From: Oceanospirillaceae bacterium
GTDB taxonomy: Bacteria > Pseudomonadota > Gammaproteobacteria > Pseudomonadales > Litoribrevibacteraceae
Assembly: GCA_015665455.1 (NCBI GenBank)
Contig: JADFAD010000005.1
Coordinates: forward strand, 1-64,000
Direction of reading: 5' to 3'
Length of the DNA: 64,000 nucleotides
A program made the translations under genes and the position numbers. The notes under the pieces are model-generated. The model saw only the letters and a program-made list of their open reading frames with translations, was not told where the DNA came from and ran no database searches. Of this stretch, positions 26,501 through 35,254 are shown piece by piece (the stretch's first letter is position 1; each line of letters begins with the position of its first letter).

Positions 26501-29293
26501 GATCGAGTACAGCAAGAAACCCAAGTTGAACTGACTGGTATAGGGTTTGATTATTCTCTACACACCAAAGAAGCAGGCCAATACCAACTGCAAGTCTATA
26601 ACGATCAAAACGAGTTACTGACCAAAGTCGATTACCATGTCATCGCGGCTGGCAACATGTCAGGCCAATTAGAAAAGAACGCCGAACTCACATTGAAACT
26701 GGACCGCAAAGATTACAAAGCAGGCGATGTCATCGAAATGAACATCATTGCGCCTTATTCGGGGTCAGGTTTGATCACCATCGAAAGCAACAAAGTGCAT
26801 AACTATAAATGGTTCAAAACCAGCACAAACAGCACGGTAGAAACCATTACGATACCGAATGACCTCGAAGGAAATGCCTATGTAAACGTCGCATTTGTTC
26901 GATCACCGGATTCAAAAGAAATATTTACCAGCCCTCTGAGCTATGCGGTAAAACCATTCAACATTGATCACAGTGCACGTGAAGTTGATATCACCTTAAA
27001 CACCAAACCTTTAGTACGCCCAGGCTCGCCGATGAAGATCGGTTATAAAACCAACAAGCCATCCAACATCGTGGTGTTTGCTGTGGATGAAGGCATTCTT
27101 CAAGTAGCAAATTATCAACAACCTAAGCCTTTGGATCACTTCCTGACCAAAACAGCCCTTCAAGTAAATACTTACCAAATATTGGATTTGATCTTACCTG
27201 AATATCGCATCTTATTAGAACAAGCAGGTATTGGCGGTGGTGCTCAAGGAATGAAGCTCTTAGGAGCAAACCTCAATCCATTCAGCCGGACGTTGGATAA
27301 ACCTGCCGTGTATTGGTCTGGCATTATCTCAGCTGATCAAAATGAACGCACTGTCACCTTCGATGTGCCCGATACATTCAGTGGCAGTCTAAAAGTGATG
27401 GCCGTTGCCGTAAGTGATGCAGCAATGGGCGCTACCAGCAAAGACAGCATTGTACGAGGGCCATTTGTATTGTCTCCGAATGTACTCACGGTTGCGGCAC
27501 CTAACGATCAATTCGAAGTTGTCGTCGGCGTGGCCAATGGCATCGAGGGTTCAGGCAATAACGCGGAGGTAAATGTCACGGTTGAGGTCTCTGATAACCT
27601 GACGATTGTGGGCGACAGTTCAAGTAAACTGCTCATCAGCGAAGGCAGTGAAAAGAAAGCCCGATTCAAACTGTTAGCAAAATCCGAATCATCAAAAGTA
27701 CTGGGGGAAGCCAAAGTCACCTTCATTGCACAACACAATGGTGAAATATCCCAACGATCAGCAACACTCAGCTTGCGACCAGCCTCTTCTTTTGCAACAC
27801 GGATAACCACAGGCCACAGTGAAGATGACATTACAGTGGATCTCACCCCTACGCTTTACTCAGCCTTCAGTGATAAAACAGCCACGGCCTCTGCAAGCCC
27901 AATGGTATTAACAGAAGGCCTAACAGAGTATTTAAACAACTACATTCACGGTTGTACCGAACAAGTGGTCAGTAAAGTATTTCCTTGGGTGACCCTCTCC
28001 CAAGAGCGACCAGAACAACGGGAAGAAACGCGTGAAAAGCTACGTATTCTGTTCGATAAGCTCAGATCACGACAAGTCTCAGACGGCGGTTTCGGTTATT
28101 GGCCAAACGGTCGCAGCCGAGTGTTCCCGTCATTATATGCAACGCATTTACTGACGGAGGCTAAGCTTTATAACTATCCGGTGCCCAAGGATATTCTGGA
28201 GCGAGCATTACAAAGAGTTCGTGACATTGCTCGAGAACAAACCGAAAGCTTACGTGAAGCGCGTCAGCGAGCCATAGCCATCTATTTACTGACGCGAAAC
28301 CAAATCGTGGCGACCAGTTATTTAGTGGATCTTCATGAATCGTTACAGAACAGCAATTCGGATTGGGAACAAGACATCACAGCAGCCTACCTTGCCGCCA
28401 GTTACCAGTTACTAAAGAAAGACGACATTGCAGAAGAGTTGATCAATCACTACGAATTGGGCAAACCAGCCCATGAACGAACAGACTTCCAATCCGAACT
28501 GACGATGGATGCCCAATACGTCTACCTAGTATCAAGTCATTTCCCAGAACAGCAGAAGGCGCTTGATGTCGATACTACGGTAATGAGCTTATTAAAAGCG
28601 CCTATCAACGGTCGAATCAACACCATCAGTTCGTCCTACACAACCATGGCATTGAGCGCTTACAGTCAACAAAATCGTAACCGCTACGGCCAAGACAATG
28701 TAACATTCACAGACATCAGTAAAGCGCTGGCTAAACATCAAATCTTGTCTCTGAATACCAGTGCCGACTTCCCAGAAGTAGACCTCTCCTTACCGAGCAA
28801 TCAGCTAAACATTGATGCAAACCACCCGTTCTTCTATCAAACCATTCAGTCCGGTTTCGATTCTCAACTACCAACCGAATCAAACTATCAAGGATTAGAA
28901 GTTTTTAAAGCGTTCTTAGACGAAGAAGGCAATGTCACGACTAACTTAACGCAAGGTCAAGAAGTCAATGTTCGGGTCCGAGTTCGGGCCACCAGCGGAG
29001 ATACAGTTACCAATACCGCCGTGATTGATTTACTGCCCGGCGGTTTCGAAGTCGTTCGAAGCTCTGTTCCGAGAGAGACTGACGGATGGCGAGCGGATTA
29101 CGTCGACATAAGAGAAGATCGAGTCGTTTTCTACGGCACGTTCAATAAAGGGATTACCGAACTCAATTACCGAGTTAAAGCAACATCGGCGGGCGAATTT
29201 ACAATTCCTCCGATTCACGCTGAATCCATGTACGATCCGGCGATATTCGGTCACTCAGCCGCCAGTAACGTCTCAGTGAAAGCCGAGGATTAA
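23513..29293 (+). CDS. bacterial alpha-2-macroglobulin, membrane-anchored, thioester-type
   Basis: A very large (1926-aa) periplasmic protease-trap protein. I choose ATG 23513 over the TTG at 23492: GGGAG lies about 12 bases before it. Unlike E. coli YfhM, which is a lipoprotein, this one has two N-terminal hydrophobic segments (about 1-35 and 58-80) and no lipobox, so it is anchored in the inner membrane. The body contains the MG-type beta domains, a bait-like region, and the thioester motif C-T-E-Q in YIHGCTEQ with the Cys at about 1481, which is intact. Such proteins trap attacking proteases after cell-wall breach. The pbpC-type gene follows, as in E. coli. Confidence 0.94.
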   Translation: MYAITSGLMSILFMIIKVILFPILWPLKFIFNRLLGISWTAPIWLQALNKKRQLSPFKFWGTIFSSVFILLGSMGGYLWYQSIPKSAQVLAQLYAPEVTPNEETLRPEPLNIYFDYEHSRNSVIPDGELSVAPIEEVDNEITKGIRLFPNKAGKWQWVGDKQITFIPKQDWPADQAYKVTFEPELFADSIEMSELEYEFTTPTFYVQAEDFRLYKDPTKQNEQRLVATLSFSHAVNKESLEEGLALVVKNTKKATVTPENYSFEIKYGLNDREAYITSAPITLTESESYANLILNKHVKAAANNANFNSVINEKILLPDVSSFLKVKKADFDILRNQNNEPEQILTLQFTDSITVQEIKNKLEIHLLPKSNKSWSITRAQRATVNQTGLTLDLMENERDFSNHYSLKLDIPENHKVYVKVKQGLRSTSDYKLTKKYQTVLRTPDYPRETKIMGDGSLMSLNGDQTLSFMARGHKAIKVTLGKLIDHQLNHLISQTGGDISNPYFQSYLFDQDNITSSYEKILHLSATHPKALTYASLPLTPYLKKQGMGVFFIKVEGWNPDSNYRAYGTEDQRLIMVTDLGVIVKKTRDYNRQNVFVQSLSSGKPIKNANVQVLGKNGLAVFNGKTNASGMVEVHDLSALRKEKRPTVYVVSQGKNVSFLPFDKGSRRVNYSRFDISGSNHSGDANTRLTAYVFSDRGIYRPGETVKLASIVKNRNFQHSEGIPLEFEIKDARNKRVLKKKLKLNSKGFFDVDLKTELTSNTGNYQANVYLLTKRGYRDYRLGGVSFKVEEFQPDTLKIETQLSPKQLKGWLNEPKLSGQVDLKNLFGTPAQDRKVHGTMELTPISFGFPEYKAYHFIDPLRDDKAQLRNVTEALESQTTNADGIANFTMDLSQYSKGTYRLNFTAEGFEAGGGRSVFASSNALVSPLDTLVGYKTDGELDYLKKDQTRKLSFIGVNHQLEQVALGKLTLKRILKQPISTLVMANDGTYSYQSVIKDRVQQETQVELTGIGFDYSLHTKEAGQYQLQVYNDQNELLTKVDYHVIAAGNMSGQLEKNAELTLKLDRKDYKAGDVIEMNIIAPYSGSGLITIESNKVHNYKWFKTSTNSTVETITIPNDLEGNAYVNVAFVRSPDSKEIFTSPLSYAVKPFNIDHSAREVDITLNTKPLVRPGSPMKIGYKTNKPSNIVVFAVDEGILQVANYQQPKPLDHFLTKTALQVNTYQILDLILPEYRILLEQAGIGGGAQGMKLLGANLNPFSRTLDKPAVYWSGIISADQNERTVTFDVPDTFSGSLKVMAVAVSDAAMGATSKDSIVRGPFVLSPNVLTVAAPNDQFEVVVGVANGIEGSGNNAEVNVTVEVSDNLTIVGDSSSKLLISEGSEKKARFKLLAKSESSKVLGEAKVTFIAQHNGEISQRSATLSLRPASSFATRITTGHSEDDITVDLTPTLYSAFSDKTATASASPMVLTEGLTEYLNNYIHGCTEQVVSKVFPWVTLSQERPEQREETREKLRILFDKLRSRQVSDGGFGYWPNGRSRVFPSLYATHLLTEAKLYNYPVPKDILERALQRVRDIAREQTESLREARQRAIAIYLLTRNQIVATSYLVDLHESLQNSNSDWEQDITAAYLAASYQLLKKDDIAEELINHYELGKPAHERTDFQSELTMDAQYVYLVSSHFPEQQKALDVDTTVMSLLKAPINGRINTISSSYTTMALSAYSQQNRNRYGQDNVTFTDISKALAKHQILSLNTSADFPEVDLSLPSNQLNIDANHPFFYQTIQSGFDSQLPTESNYQGLEVFKAFLDEEGNVTTNLTQGQEVNVRVRVRATSGDTVTNTAVIDLLPGGFEVVRSSVPRETDGWRADYVDIREDRVVFYGTFNKGITELNYRVKATSAGEFTIPPIHAESMYDPAIFGHSAASNVSVKAED

Positions 29294-29355
29294 CCCCAAG
29301 GCCAACAACAAGTAAACAGTTCTTACAATAAACAGCACTTATAAAGCAGTAGAAT

Positions 29356-31803
29356 GTGATTTCAAAGAGCATTTCGTCAAAGCAACCTAATAAGAAAAAA
29401 CAACACCCAACGGCCAGAGGACTGGCCACGGGGGTTGCTTTGTTCTGCTTCATGTTGCTGCTTATTCTGTGGCTGTCCCCTAAGCCATCCCTGTTTTCTT
29501 GGCAAACTTGGTCAACCGCCTACGTTGACCGAAATGGTGAGCTCCTGCGGCTTACCCTCGCTGACGACGACAAATATCGACTTAAGACTGACTTAACAGA
29601 CGTTTCTCCGCACCTAGTCAAAGCGGCTTTATTGTATGAGGATCAATATTTCTATGATCATCCGGGCGTTCACCTCCCTGCTCTGTGGCGTGCCTTTTGG
29701 AGCACGTATGTTTTAAAGGAACGGCAAATCGGAGCATCCACCATTACTATGCAGCTGGCCAGAATTGCATTTGATATTGATTCTTCCACGATTCCAGGAA
29801 AGCTCCAACAAATCGCGGCGGCTCTTTGGATCGAAAGGCATTACACCAAAGAACAAATCCTGACGGCTTATTTAAACCGCGTGCCTTATGGTGGAAACAT
29901 TGAAGGTATCTCTGCTGCCAGCTTAATTTATTTTCAAAAGAAACCAGCACAACTTAACCCCGCCGAAGCAATGGCATTGGCTGTTATCCCCCAAAACCCC
30001 TCCAAAAGAAACCCAGTCACTGCTTCGGGCTATCAAGCGATGATTGAAGCAAGACAACGCATTTATGCTCGTTGGCATCAAGCTCAATCGGGTTCTGACG
30101 ATTCTCTCGCTCGTTCAACGAATAGCGACACCCTACAACTGTGGATGAACATGCCACTTCAAATACATACGACCAAAGACCTGCCGTTCCAAGCCCCTCA
30201 CTTTATTGAGCACCTCAGGAAAACGCAGCCAAATCTCAGAAATGAAGTACAAACAACTCTGAATGTTCAATCCCAAAACAGCATTCAAAAGTGGGTCAAC
30301 CTATGGTTAGAAGAACAATCAGAATTACAGCTCAATAACGCTGGAGCACTGCTCATCAATCATAAGACCATGGAAATTGAAGCTTGGTTAGGTTCAGCCA
30401 ACTTCTTTGACAATGCCATCGAAGGTCAAGTGGACATTGTTACCGCAAAACGCTCACCAGGCTCCACGCTTAAGCCCTTTGTCTACGGGTTAGCATTACA
30501 ACAAGGTGTCATCCACCCCAAGACCTTGTTAAAAGATACCCCCAGTCGTTACGCGGCCTATACACCAGAGAATTACGATCTTGCATACGCGGGTCCGATT
30601 TCAGCAACGGATGCATTAATCACCAGTCGAAACGTCCCTGCGGTTCGATTAACGGCGAAATTAAAGTCCCCTGACTTATACCAGTTTCTGACAGAGGCTC
30701 AAATTACCAAAGTAAAAGCAAAGTCCCATTACGGTTTGTCCTTAGCGCTTGGCGGCATGGAAATCACCATGTTAGAGATGGCTAAGTTGTATGCAATACT
30801 TGCAAATCAAGGGTTATGGCAACCTGCAAAGTCTTTATTAACGTTACCATCTAGCAAAACATCCAGCAAAACTCACTCATCCTCCAACGAAACAATCTCC
30901 TCACGTCAATTGATGTCTCCCGAAAGCGCTTGGCTCATTGAAAACATGCTTCAACAGAACCCTGCACCAGACAGTTTAAATTCAGATCATGTAAAAACTT
31001 TAACTCAACAACCGAACATTGCATGGAAAACAGGCACCTCATTCGCCTTTCGAGACGCATGGTCCGCCGGCTTTGATGAAGATCACGTACTTGTCATCTG
31101 GCTTGGCCACTTTAATAGCGAGAGCAACCCTAACCTTATTGGCCGATCCGCTGCAGGCCCTTTGTTCTTTGATGTATTCCGTGACTTACAAACCGGCTCT
31201 GAGTCTTTCTTCCAACCAGTGCGAAGTAAACCCGACAACATCAAACAAGTCGATATATGCGCCTCAACCGGAGCATTACCAGGCCGCTTCTGCCCACGAA
31301 CTGAGAAAGGCTGGTTTATTCCCGGCGTCTCTCCTATAAAGGTGTCTGATGTCTACCGTCAAATCCCCATCGTAACTGCCACAGGCAAACGAGCATGTTA
31401 TCCACAAGCCAATAAAACTCACATGGCTGTTTATGAGTTTTGGCCATCGGACGTATTAAGGCTCTTTCAAATGGCCGGAATCCAGCGCAAACAACCGCCT
31501 GCATTCGCCGAACCCTGTGACATTGAAGACTTATCCACAGGAGGGGCTAAACCCATAATACGAAGCCCGTTGAATCGACTAATTTATCAAATTGCCAACG
31601 GTCAGGATGAAATCCCCTTCCAAGCTATTCTAGACACCGACGTTGAAACAACCTATTGGTTCCTCAATCAAAGCTTCATCGGCAGTGCCACCAAGAACAC
31701 CCCTTTATTCTGGAAAGCTAAACCAGGCCATTATCAAATCACCGTTGTAGACGATAAAGGCTTAAGTGATTCCCTTGAATTTGAAGTTAGAAAAATAAAC
31801 TAG
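29356..31803 (+). CDS. pbpC: penicillin-binding protein 1C
   Basis: An 815-aa bifunctional peptidoglycan synthase. A single TM anchor (about 27-44) is followed by the glycosyltransferase-51 domain (LLYEDQYFYDHPGV, catalytic Glu near 95; STITMQLARI) and the transpeptidase domain (SPGSTLKPF with Ser near 371; TSRN near 425; WKTGTS near 558). The C-terminal part (about 700-815) is the BiPBP_C beta domain of PbpC. It starts at a GTG 62 bp after the alpha-2-macroglobulin stop, and the pair are functional partners: PbpC repairs the wall while the macroglobulin traps protease. No in-frame ATG lies before the TM, so GTG is the only sensible start. Confidence 0.95.
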   Translation: MISKSISSKQPNKKKQHPTARGLATGVALFCFMLLLILWLSPKPSLFSWQTWSTAYVDRNGELLRLTLADDDKYRLKTDLTDVSPHLVKAALLYEDQYFYDHPGVHLPALWRAFWSTYVLKERQIGASTITMQLARIAFDIDSSTIPGKLQQIAAALWIERHYTKEQILTAYLNRVPYGGNIEGISAASLIYFQKKPAQLNPAEAMALAVIPQNPSKRNPVTASGYQAMIEARQRIYARWHQAQSGSDDSLARSTNSDTLQLWMNMPLQIHTTKDLPFQAPHFIEHLRKTQPNLRNEVQTTLNVQSQNSIQKWVNLWLEEQSELQLNNAGALLINHKTMEIEAWLGSANFFDNAIEGQVDIVTAKRSPGSTLKPFVYGLALQQGVIHPKTLLKDTPSRYAAYTPENYDLAYAGPISATDALITSRNVPAVRLTAKLKSPDLYQFLTEAQITKVKAKSHYGLSLALGGMEITMLEMAKLYAILANQGLWQPAKSLLTLPSSKTSSKTHSSSNETISSRQLMSPESAWLIENMLQQNPAPDSLNSDHVKTLTQQPNIAWKTGTSFAFRDAWSAGFDEDHVLVIWLGHFNSESNPNLIGRSAAGPLFFDVFRDLQTGSESFFQPVRSKPDNIKQVDICASTGALPGRFCPRTEKGWFIPGVSPIKVSDVYRQIPIVTATGKRACYPQANKTHMAVYEFWPSDVLRLFQMAGIQRKQPPAFAEPCDIEDLSTGGAKPIIRSPLNRLIYQIANGQDEIPFQAILDTDVETTYWFLNQSFIGSATKNTPLFWKAKPGHYQITVVDDKGLSDSLEFEVRKIN

Positions 31804-31944
31804 CACACCATACTTTTTAAACTCTCATAAAATAGAACTACTTCAAAAACAAAAACTTAGACTTCTGTATGATTCTCCCGTCAAAAATTCAGACACTTTA
31901 TAAGATCTGAACAAAACAAAAACAATTGGATTTGGAGCATTACT

Positions 31945-32781
31945 TTGAAACAACTGACTCAATTCGTCGTTGCCGGCGTATCTGCCATGACGTTATCAAC
32001 GTCTGTATTCGCAAGCAGCTGCTTACCTGAATACACCACAGCAGAAACGGAAACCCTTAAGCTTTTAACGGACGTAGAAACAATTTCCGACGTCTATGAC
32101 GTCCAATATCGTATGTCGACCATTGCTCAAACGCTCGGCGAGAGAGCCGACCCACGAGGAACCTTCCCTGTTGTATATTCCGTCATGACAGACGAAGCAA
32201 CACGCTCAGTGAGTGAAGGTTATTACGAAGACCAAGAAAAAGCAGAAGAGCTCTTAATCGAGTTTGCCAGTCGTTACTTTGAAAACTACAACGCGTACTT
32301 AAATAACGCATCGATGGACCACCACTGGGTCCAATACTTTAATCTAACCGAAGACTGTTCACGCGAGACTCTGCGTCTAGCGGCCTCAGGAATTAACAGT
32401 CACATCACCATAGATTTAGCCGCCGCTGTGGACGCCATTGACGCGCCAAAAGACTTCAAAGACGACTTCGATCTATATGGATCAGTACTGGTCACGAAAG
32501 CCAATGTAATCAATGAAAAGATGTACGAATACTACGGCGTTGATGGCACCGAATTCTTCTCTGGTTTCTTCTTAGGCGAATGGTACGACAAGTTTAATGG
32601 CACTGGCGCGGCCACCGAATTAGCCTTTACGGTCGTGCGCACTCAAGCGTGGGTAAACGGACGTTTATTGCAGCGCCCATTATTTGTTATCCCGACGTAT
32701 ACGGCCATGAACGTGTCCTTCTACAATCGAGAGCTAATCTTAGCCAACCTTGAAAAAACAGGTCTTCTCAACGGCGAGTAG
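31945..32781 (+). CDS. exported DUF5995-family protein
   Basis: A 278-aa protein with a signal peptide ending VFA (about residues 1-23). The start is a TTG, supported by GGAG seven bases upstream. The mature part resembles DUF5995 (the 'HWVQYFNL' and 'ASGINSHITIDLAAAV' segments), a helical family of unknown function usually cytosolic in actinobacteria; the His, Asn and Asp residues in that stretch are conserved in the family. Export of a DUF5995 protein is unusual as far as I know. It is monocistronic or joined to the next exported protein across a hairpin at 32793-32825. Confidence 0.75.
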   Translation: MKQLTQFVVAGVSAMTLSTSVFASSCLPEYTTAETETLKLLTDVETISDVYDVQYRMSTIAQTLGERADPRGTFPVVYSVMTDEATRSVSEGYYEDQEKAEELLIEFASRYFENYNAYLNNASMDHHWVQYFNLTEDCSRETLRLAASGINSHITIDLAAAVDAIDAPKDFKDDFDLYGSVLVTKANVINEKMYEYYGVDGTEFFSGFFLGEWYDKFNGTGAATELAFTVVRTQAWVNGRLLQRPLFVIPTYTAMNVSFYNRELILANLEKTGLLNGE

Positions 32782-32792
32782 TTTCGATTACT

Positions 32793-32825
32793 ATCTTAGG
32801 CACTGGATCTTCTTGTGCCTAAGAT
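32793..32825 (+). terminator. perfect 11-bp hairpin after the DUF5995 gene
   Basis: ATCTTAGGCAC (32793-32803) and GTGCCTAAGAT (32815-32825) surround an 11-nt loop. It lies 11 bp after the stop and 25 bp before the next start codon. There is no T run, so it could be an intercistronic hairpin rather than a full terminator. Confidence 0.55.
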
Positions 32826-32850
32826 CATTGAATCACGGAGCAACTCTGCC

Positions 32851-33300
32851 ATGCGAAGCATACTACTGCCTCTTCTCTGCCTGTTCAGTCTTCCCACCAT
32901 AGCGAATAACAATTCGGATATCACAGAGGGCTTATCCCACTTCATCCTAGGCCAATACCAATTGATTGGTAAGAAGATAGATTCCCAGGACACCTATGTT
33001 GGTCAATTAATCATATCCGCCAAAGACACCAACTCAGAAAACGTCGAATTAATTATCACGCGAATCATTGACGGCAAAACAACTCATGGATCCGCAGCCA
33101 TTGAAACCACGATGCACAGCGAATCTACTGTGTTAAGAATGCGATTCACAAACGATGATATTAACTATGAAAACACCTGTTTGATTCGTGGCGATCTTGA
33201 TAATTACGCAAGGATCAGCTGCTACTTGTACCAACCAAACGTTCGAACTGACGATCCCGGTCTTGAAGCATTATTCATCGATCACCGTCAAAAACGTTGA
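32851..33300 (+). CDS. small exported protein of unknown function
   Basis: From ATG 32851 this is a 149-aa protein with a signal peptide (about 1-18, ending TIA). I reject the GTG at 32815, which is 12 codons upstream and inside the hairpin. The mature protein is beta-rich (LSHFILGQYQLIGKK, YVGQLIISAKD, LIITRIIDGKTT) with two Cys at the end of the barrel-like part. I do not recognise a family. It follows DUF5995 by 69 bp, and both are exported. Confidence 0.7.
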   Translation: MRSILLPLLCLFSLPTIANNNSDITEGLSHFILGQYQLIGKKIDSQDTYVGQLIISAKDTNSENVELIITRIIDGKTTHGSAAIETTMHSESTVLRMRFTNDDINYENTCLIRGDLDNYARISCYLYQPNVRTDDPGLEALFIDHRQKR

Positions 33301-33416
33301 TATCCATTTCACTGCTCTCGTCTAAATACCATCACCTAAAGAATCTCAACGATAAACTATGTCGATTGTCTGAGTTATGCCTGATTTATGGAAAAATTCT
33401 AATAAAGAATTAAGAT

Positions 33417-33431
33417 CAAAGGTAACCTTTG
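33417..33431. promoter_or_regulatory. 15-bp palindrome upstream of an unknown gene
   Basis: CAAAGGT-A-ACCTTTG is a perfect 7-1-7 palindrome 24 bp before the start codon at 33456. Its position near the start suggests a repressor operator. Confidence 0.3.
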
Positions 33432-33455
33432 GCCAATTTAAACGTCTACTGAACT

Positions 33456-34208
33456 ATGAAAAATAAGACTTCCCCATTTTACGATGTAAATTCAGTCGAC
33501 AAAGAAACACACCACCTGTTACAAAGAGAGCTCAACAAAGAGCCCCAAATCAAAAACGCGCAACAAAAGAGAGAACACCACGAAACCATCTATCGTCGTG
33601 CATTGGACGCCTACCGACTAAAAAATCAACAAGATGCCGCTCGCATAAAAACACTCTCAAAAAAGCAATGTACGTTCGGAGATCACATACACTCATTACC
33701 CACCACCGTTAAGCACTGGAGCCTACAGTGCAAATTAACGCCCTGCAGTGTAATGACCAAAGATGGTATCAAGCACGACCCGGCAATCATTGTTCCTTAC
33801 TCATTCTGTGAAACTGCACCGGTCATGAGTTTGTACCCTCTGTGCTACAAGTTTGGAGGAACAATAATTACTGCCGAAGAAGTACAGTCCGTCACAGAGA
33901 GCCCTTTCACTTTGCCAATGAGCATCATCGAGGCGTCAATGTCATCGGATGAAATATCCATGGGGAGTTTTGCGGCGTTACAAGTATCCATTCATAATCA
34001 AGACCACTTCGTTATCCCTGACCATGCCATATTTGCTCAATTTGAACACTACGAGGGTAATCAAGTGAACCCAGAATACTGGTCTTATTTGGGGAACAGC
34101 CCCAACCTTGAAGAAGACACAGAACATGCCAACATATTACAAGCCAGAGACAACTGGCCAACGAGTTTTCAGGAATCTCAAGTGTCATTAATCATTGCGA
34201 ATATTTAG
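33456..34208 (+). CDS. hypothetical protein
   Basis: A 250-aa protein with no signal peptide. The first 70 residues are highly charged and probably helical (Lys/Glu/Arg rich, RALDAYRLKNQQDAARIKTL). The rest is mixed alpha/beta with six Cys (CTFGD, LQCKLTPC, FCETA, LCYKFGG). I recognise no family. Ribosome site weak. It converges with the coiled-coil gene, 13 bp between stops. Confidence 0.65.
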   Translation: MKNKTSPFYDVNSVDKETHHLLQRELNKEPQIKNAQQKREHHETIYRRALDAYRLKNQQDAARIKTLSKKQCTFGDHIHSLPTTVKHWSLQCKLTPCSVMTKDGIKHDPAIIVPYSFCETAPVMSLYPLCYKFGGTIITAEEVQSVTESPFTLPMSIIEASMSSDEISMGSFAALQVSIHNQDHFVIPDHAIFAQFEHYEGNQVNPEYWSYLGNSPNLEEDTEHANILQARDNWPTSFQESQVSLIIANI

Positions 34209-34221
34209 AGACACTCAGTGT

Positions 34222-35169
34222 TTATTCTTCCACCAGCTTCCACTGCCCATCTTCATCCATGCATATATCTTTGTGTGCAATTTCAGGCTTGTCGTTCTTC
34301 GTTTTGAAACTCATCTCTAACTTCTTACAATCTTTACCTTCAAGTTGATACGCTTGATCAAAGGTGACTCTGCCTTCATTGCCCGTTTCCACGTTTATCC
34401 AGCTTTTAGACTTAGGCTCATCCGAAGACAGAACATGCTTCGCCGCATCCTCAATCATTTGAATATCGTCCTCTGTCATTTTCTCCGCACTTTTAAAGCT
34501 GGAAGAAACCAAACGTTCAGCGCCTCGAAATAATTCAAAAGGAGACGTGATGACCCCTTTTAGTACCCCGGTAATCGCCCCCTTACCTATTTGCTCGGAA
34601 ATCTCTTTGGAGTTATCCACAATCACATCAACCCGATCCAAATAACCAGGGATAACTTTTCGGGTTTCCACCACCTGATCAAGTACCTTAGGCACTAAAG
34701 GTAAGGCTTTTTCAACTGTATCGTTGGTTCGATGAATGACCTGAACCGCGTCATTCGATGTTTGTAAGATTTTAGGCACGTCGTTTTGGAGTTGATCAAT
34801 CTGATCTTGCATCCGATCCACGCGCAGATAAACGTCTGGCAATGACTCGCGAGTCGCTTTAACTTCGTTAAGCAACTGAGGTACCGTCTTACGAATCGCC
34901 TCAACTTCTTTCACGACCGAAGGAATGGAATCATTCACATGTTCAACCGTTTTTAAAATATCAGGAATCTGATTCACCAAAGGCTTCAAGGTATCTTCCG
35001 TGCCTTCAATGCCCTTATTAATGCTCTCGATTTGAGTCAAAATACTGGGAATTTGATTGACCACTTGAACAACCGCATAAGCGAAATAAGCAATAGCAGC
35101 GGAAAGACAGAATAACGCCAGAGATAGAAATAGCTGTTTGGAGCTGGAAACACGTTCTGTATTGGCCAC
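34222..35169 (-). CDS. membrane-anchored coiled-coil protein with 14-residue repeats
   Basis: A 315-aa protein anchored by one TM helix (about 13-37). Residues 40-186 are built of 14-residue units that mostly begin with a hydrophobic residue plus Pro (IPSILTQIESINKG, IPDILKTVEHVNDS, IPSVVKEVEAIRKT, VPQLLNEVKATRES, LPDVYLRVDRMQDQ, VPKVLDQVVETRKV, IPGYLDRVDVIVDN). Fourteen residues are two heptads, so this is a long helical rod in the periplasm, kinked at Pro. The last 115 residues form a small domain with KDCKKLEMSF and KDICMDEDGQWKLVEE at the end. The start is GTG 35169 with GAAAGGA upstream at a wide spacing. Function unknown; a spacer or tether role is a guess. Confidence 0.75.
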   Translation of the reverse strand: MANTERVSSSKQLFLSLALFCLSAAIAYFAYAVVQVVNQIPSILTQIESINKGIEGTEDTLKPLVNQIPDILKTVEHVNDSIPSVVKEVEAIRKTVPQLLNEVKATRESLPDVYLRVDRMQDQIDQLQNDVPKILQTSNDAVQVIHRTNDTVEKALPLVPKVLDQVVETRKVIPGYLDRVDVIVDNSKEISEQIGKGAITGVLKGVITSPFELFRGAERLVSSSFKSAEKMTEDDIQMIEDAAKHVLSSDEPKSKSWINVETGNEGRVTFDQAYQLEGKDCKKLEMSFKTKNDKPEIAHKDICMDEDGQWKLVEE

Positions 35170-35254
35170 AGTAAACCAGAGTCCTTTCTAAGATAGTGAA
35201 GATAGATCAATCCTCACTACCTTAGACATATGCTCAGGCTGCATCAACCTTTTA

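Noticed and set aside
27508-27846. 112-codon open frame on the minus strand
   Set aside because: It is antisense to the alpha-2-macroglobulin gene and has no independent support.
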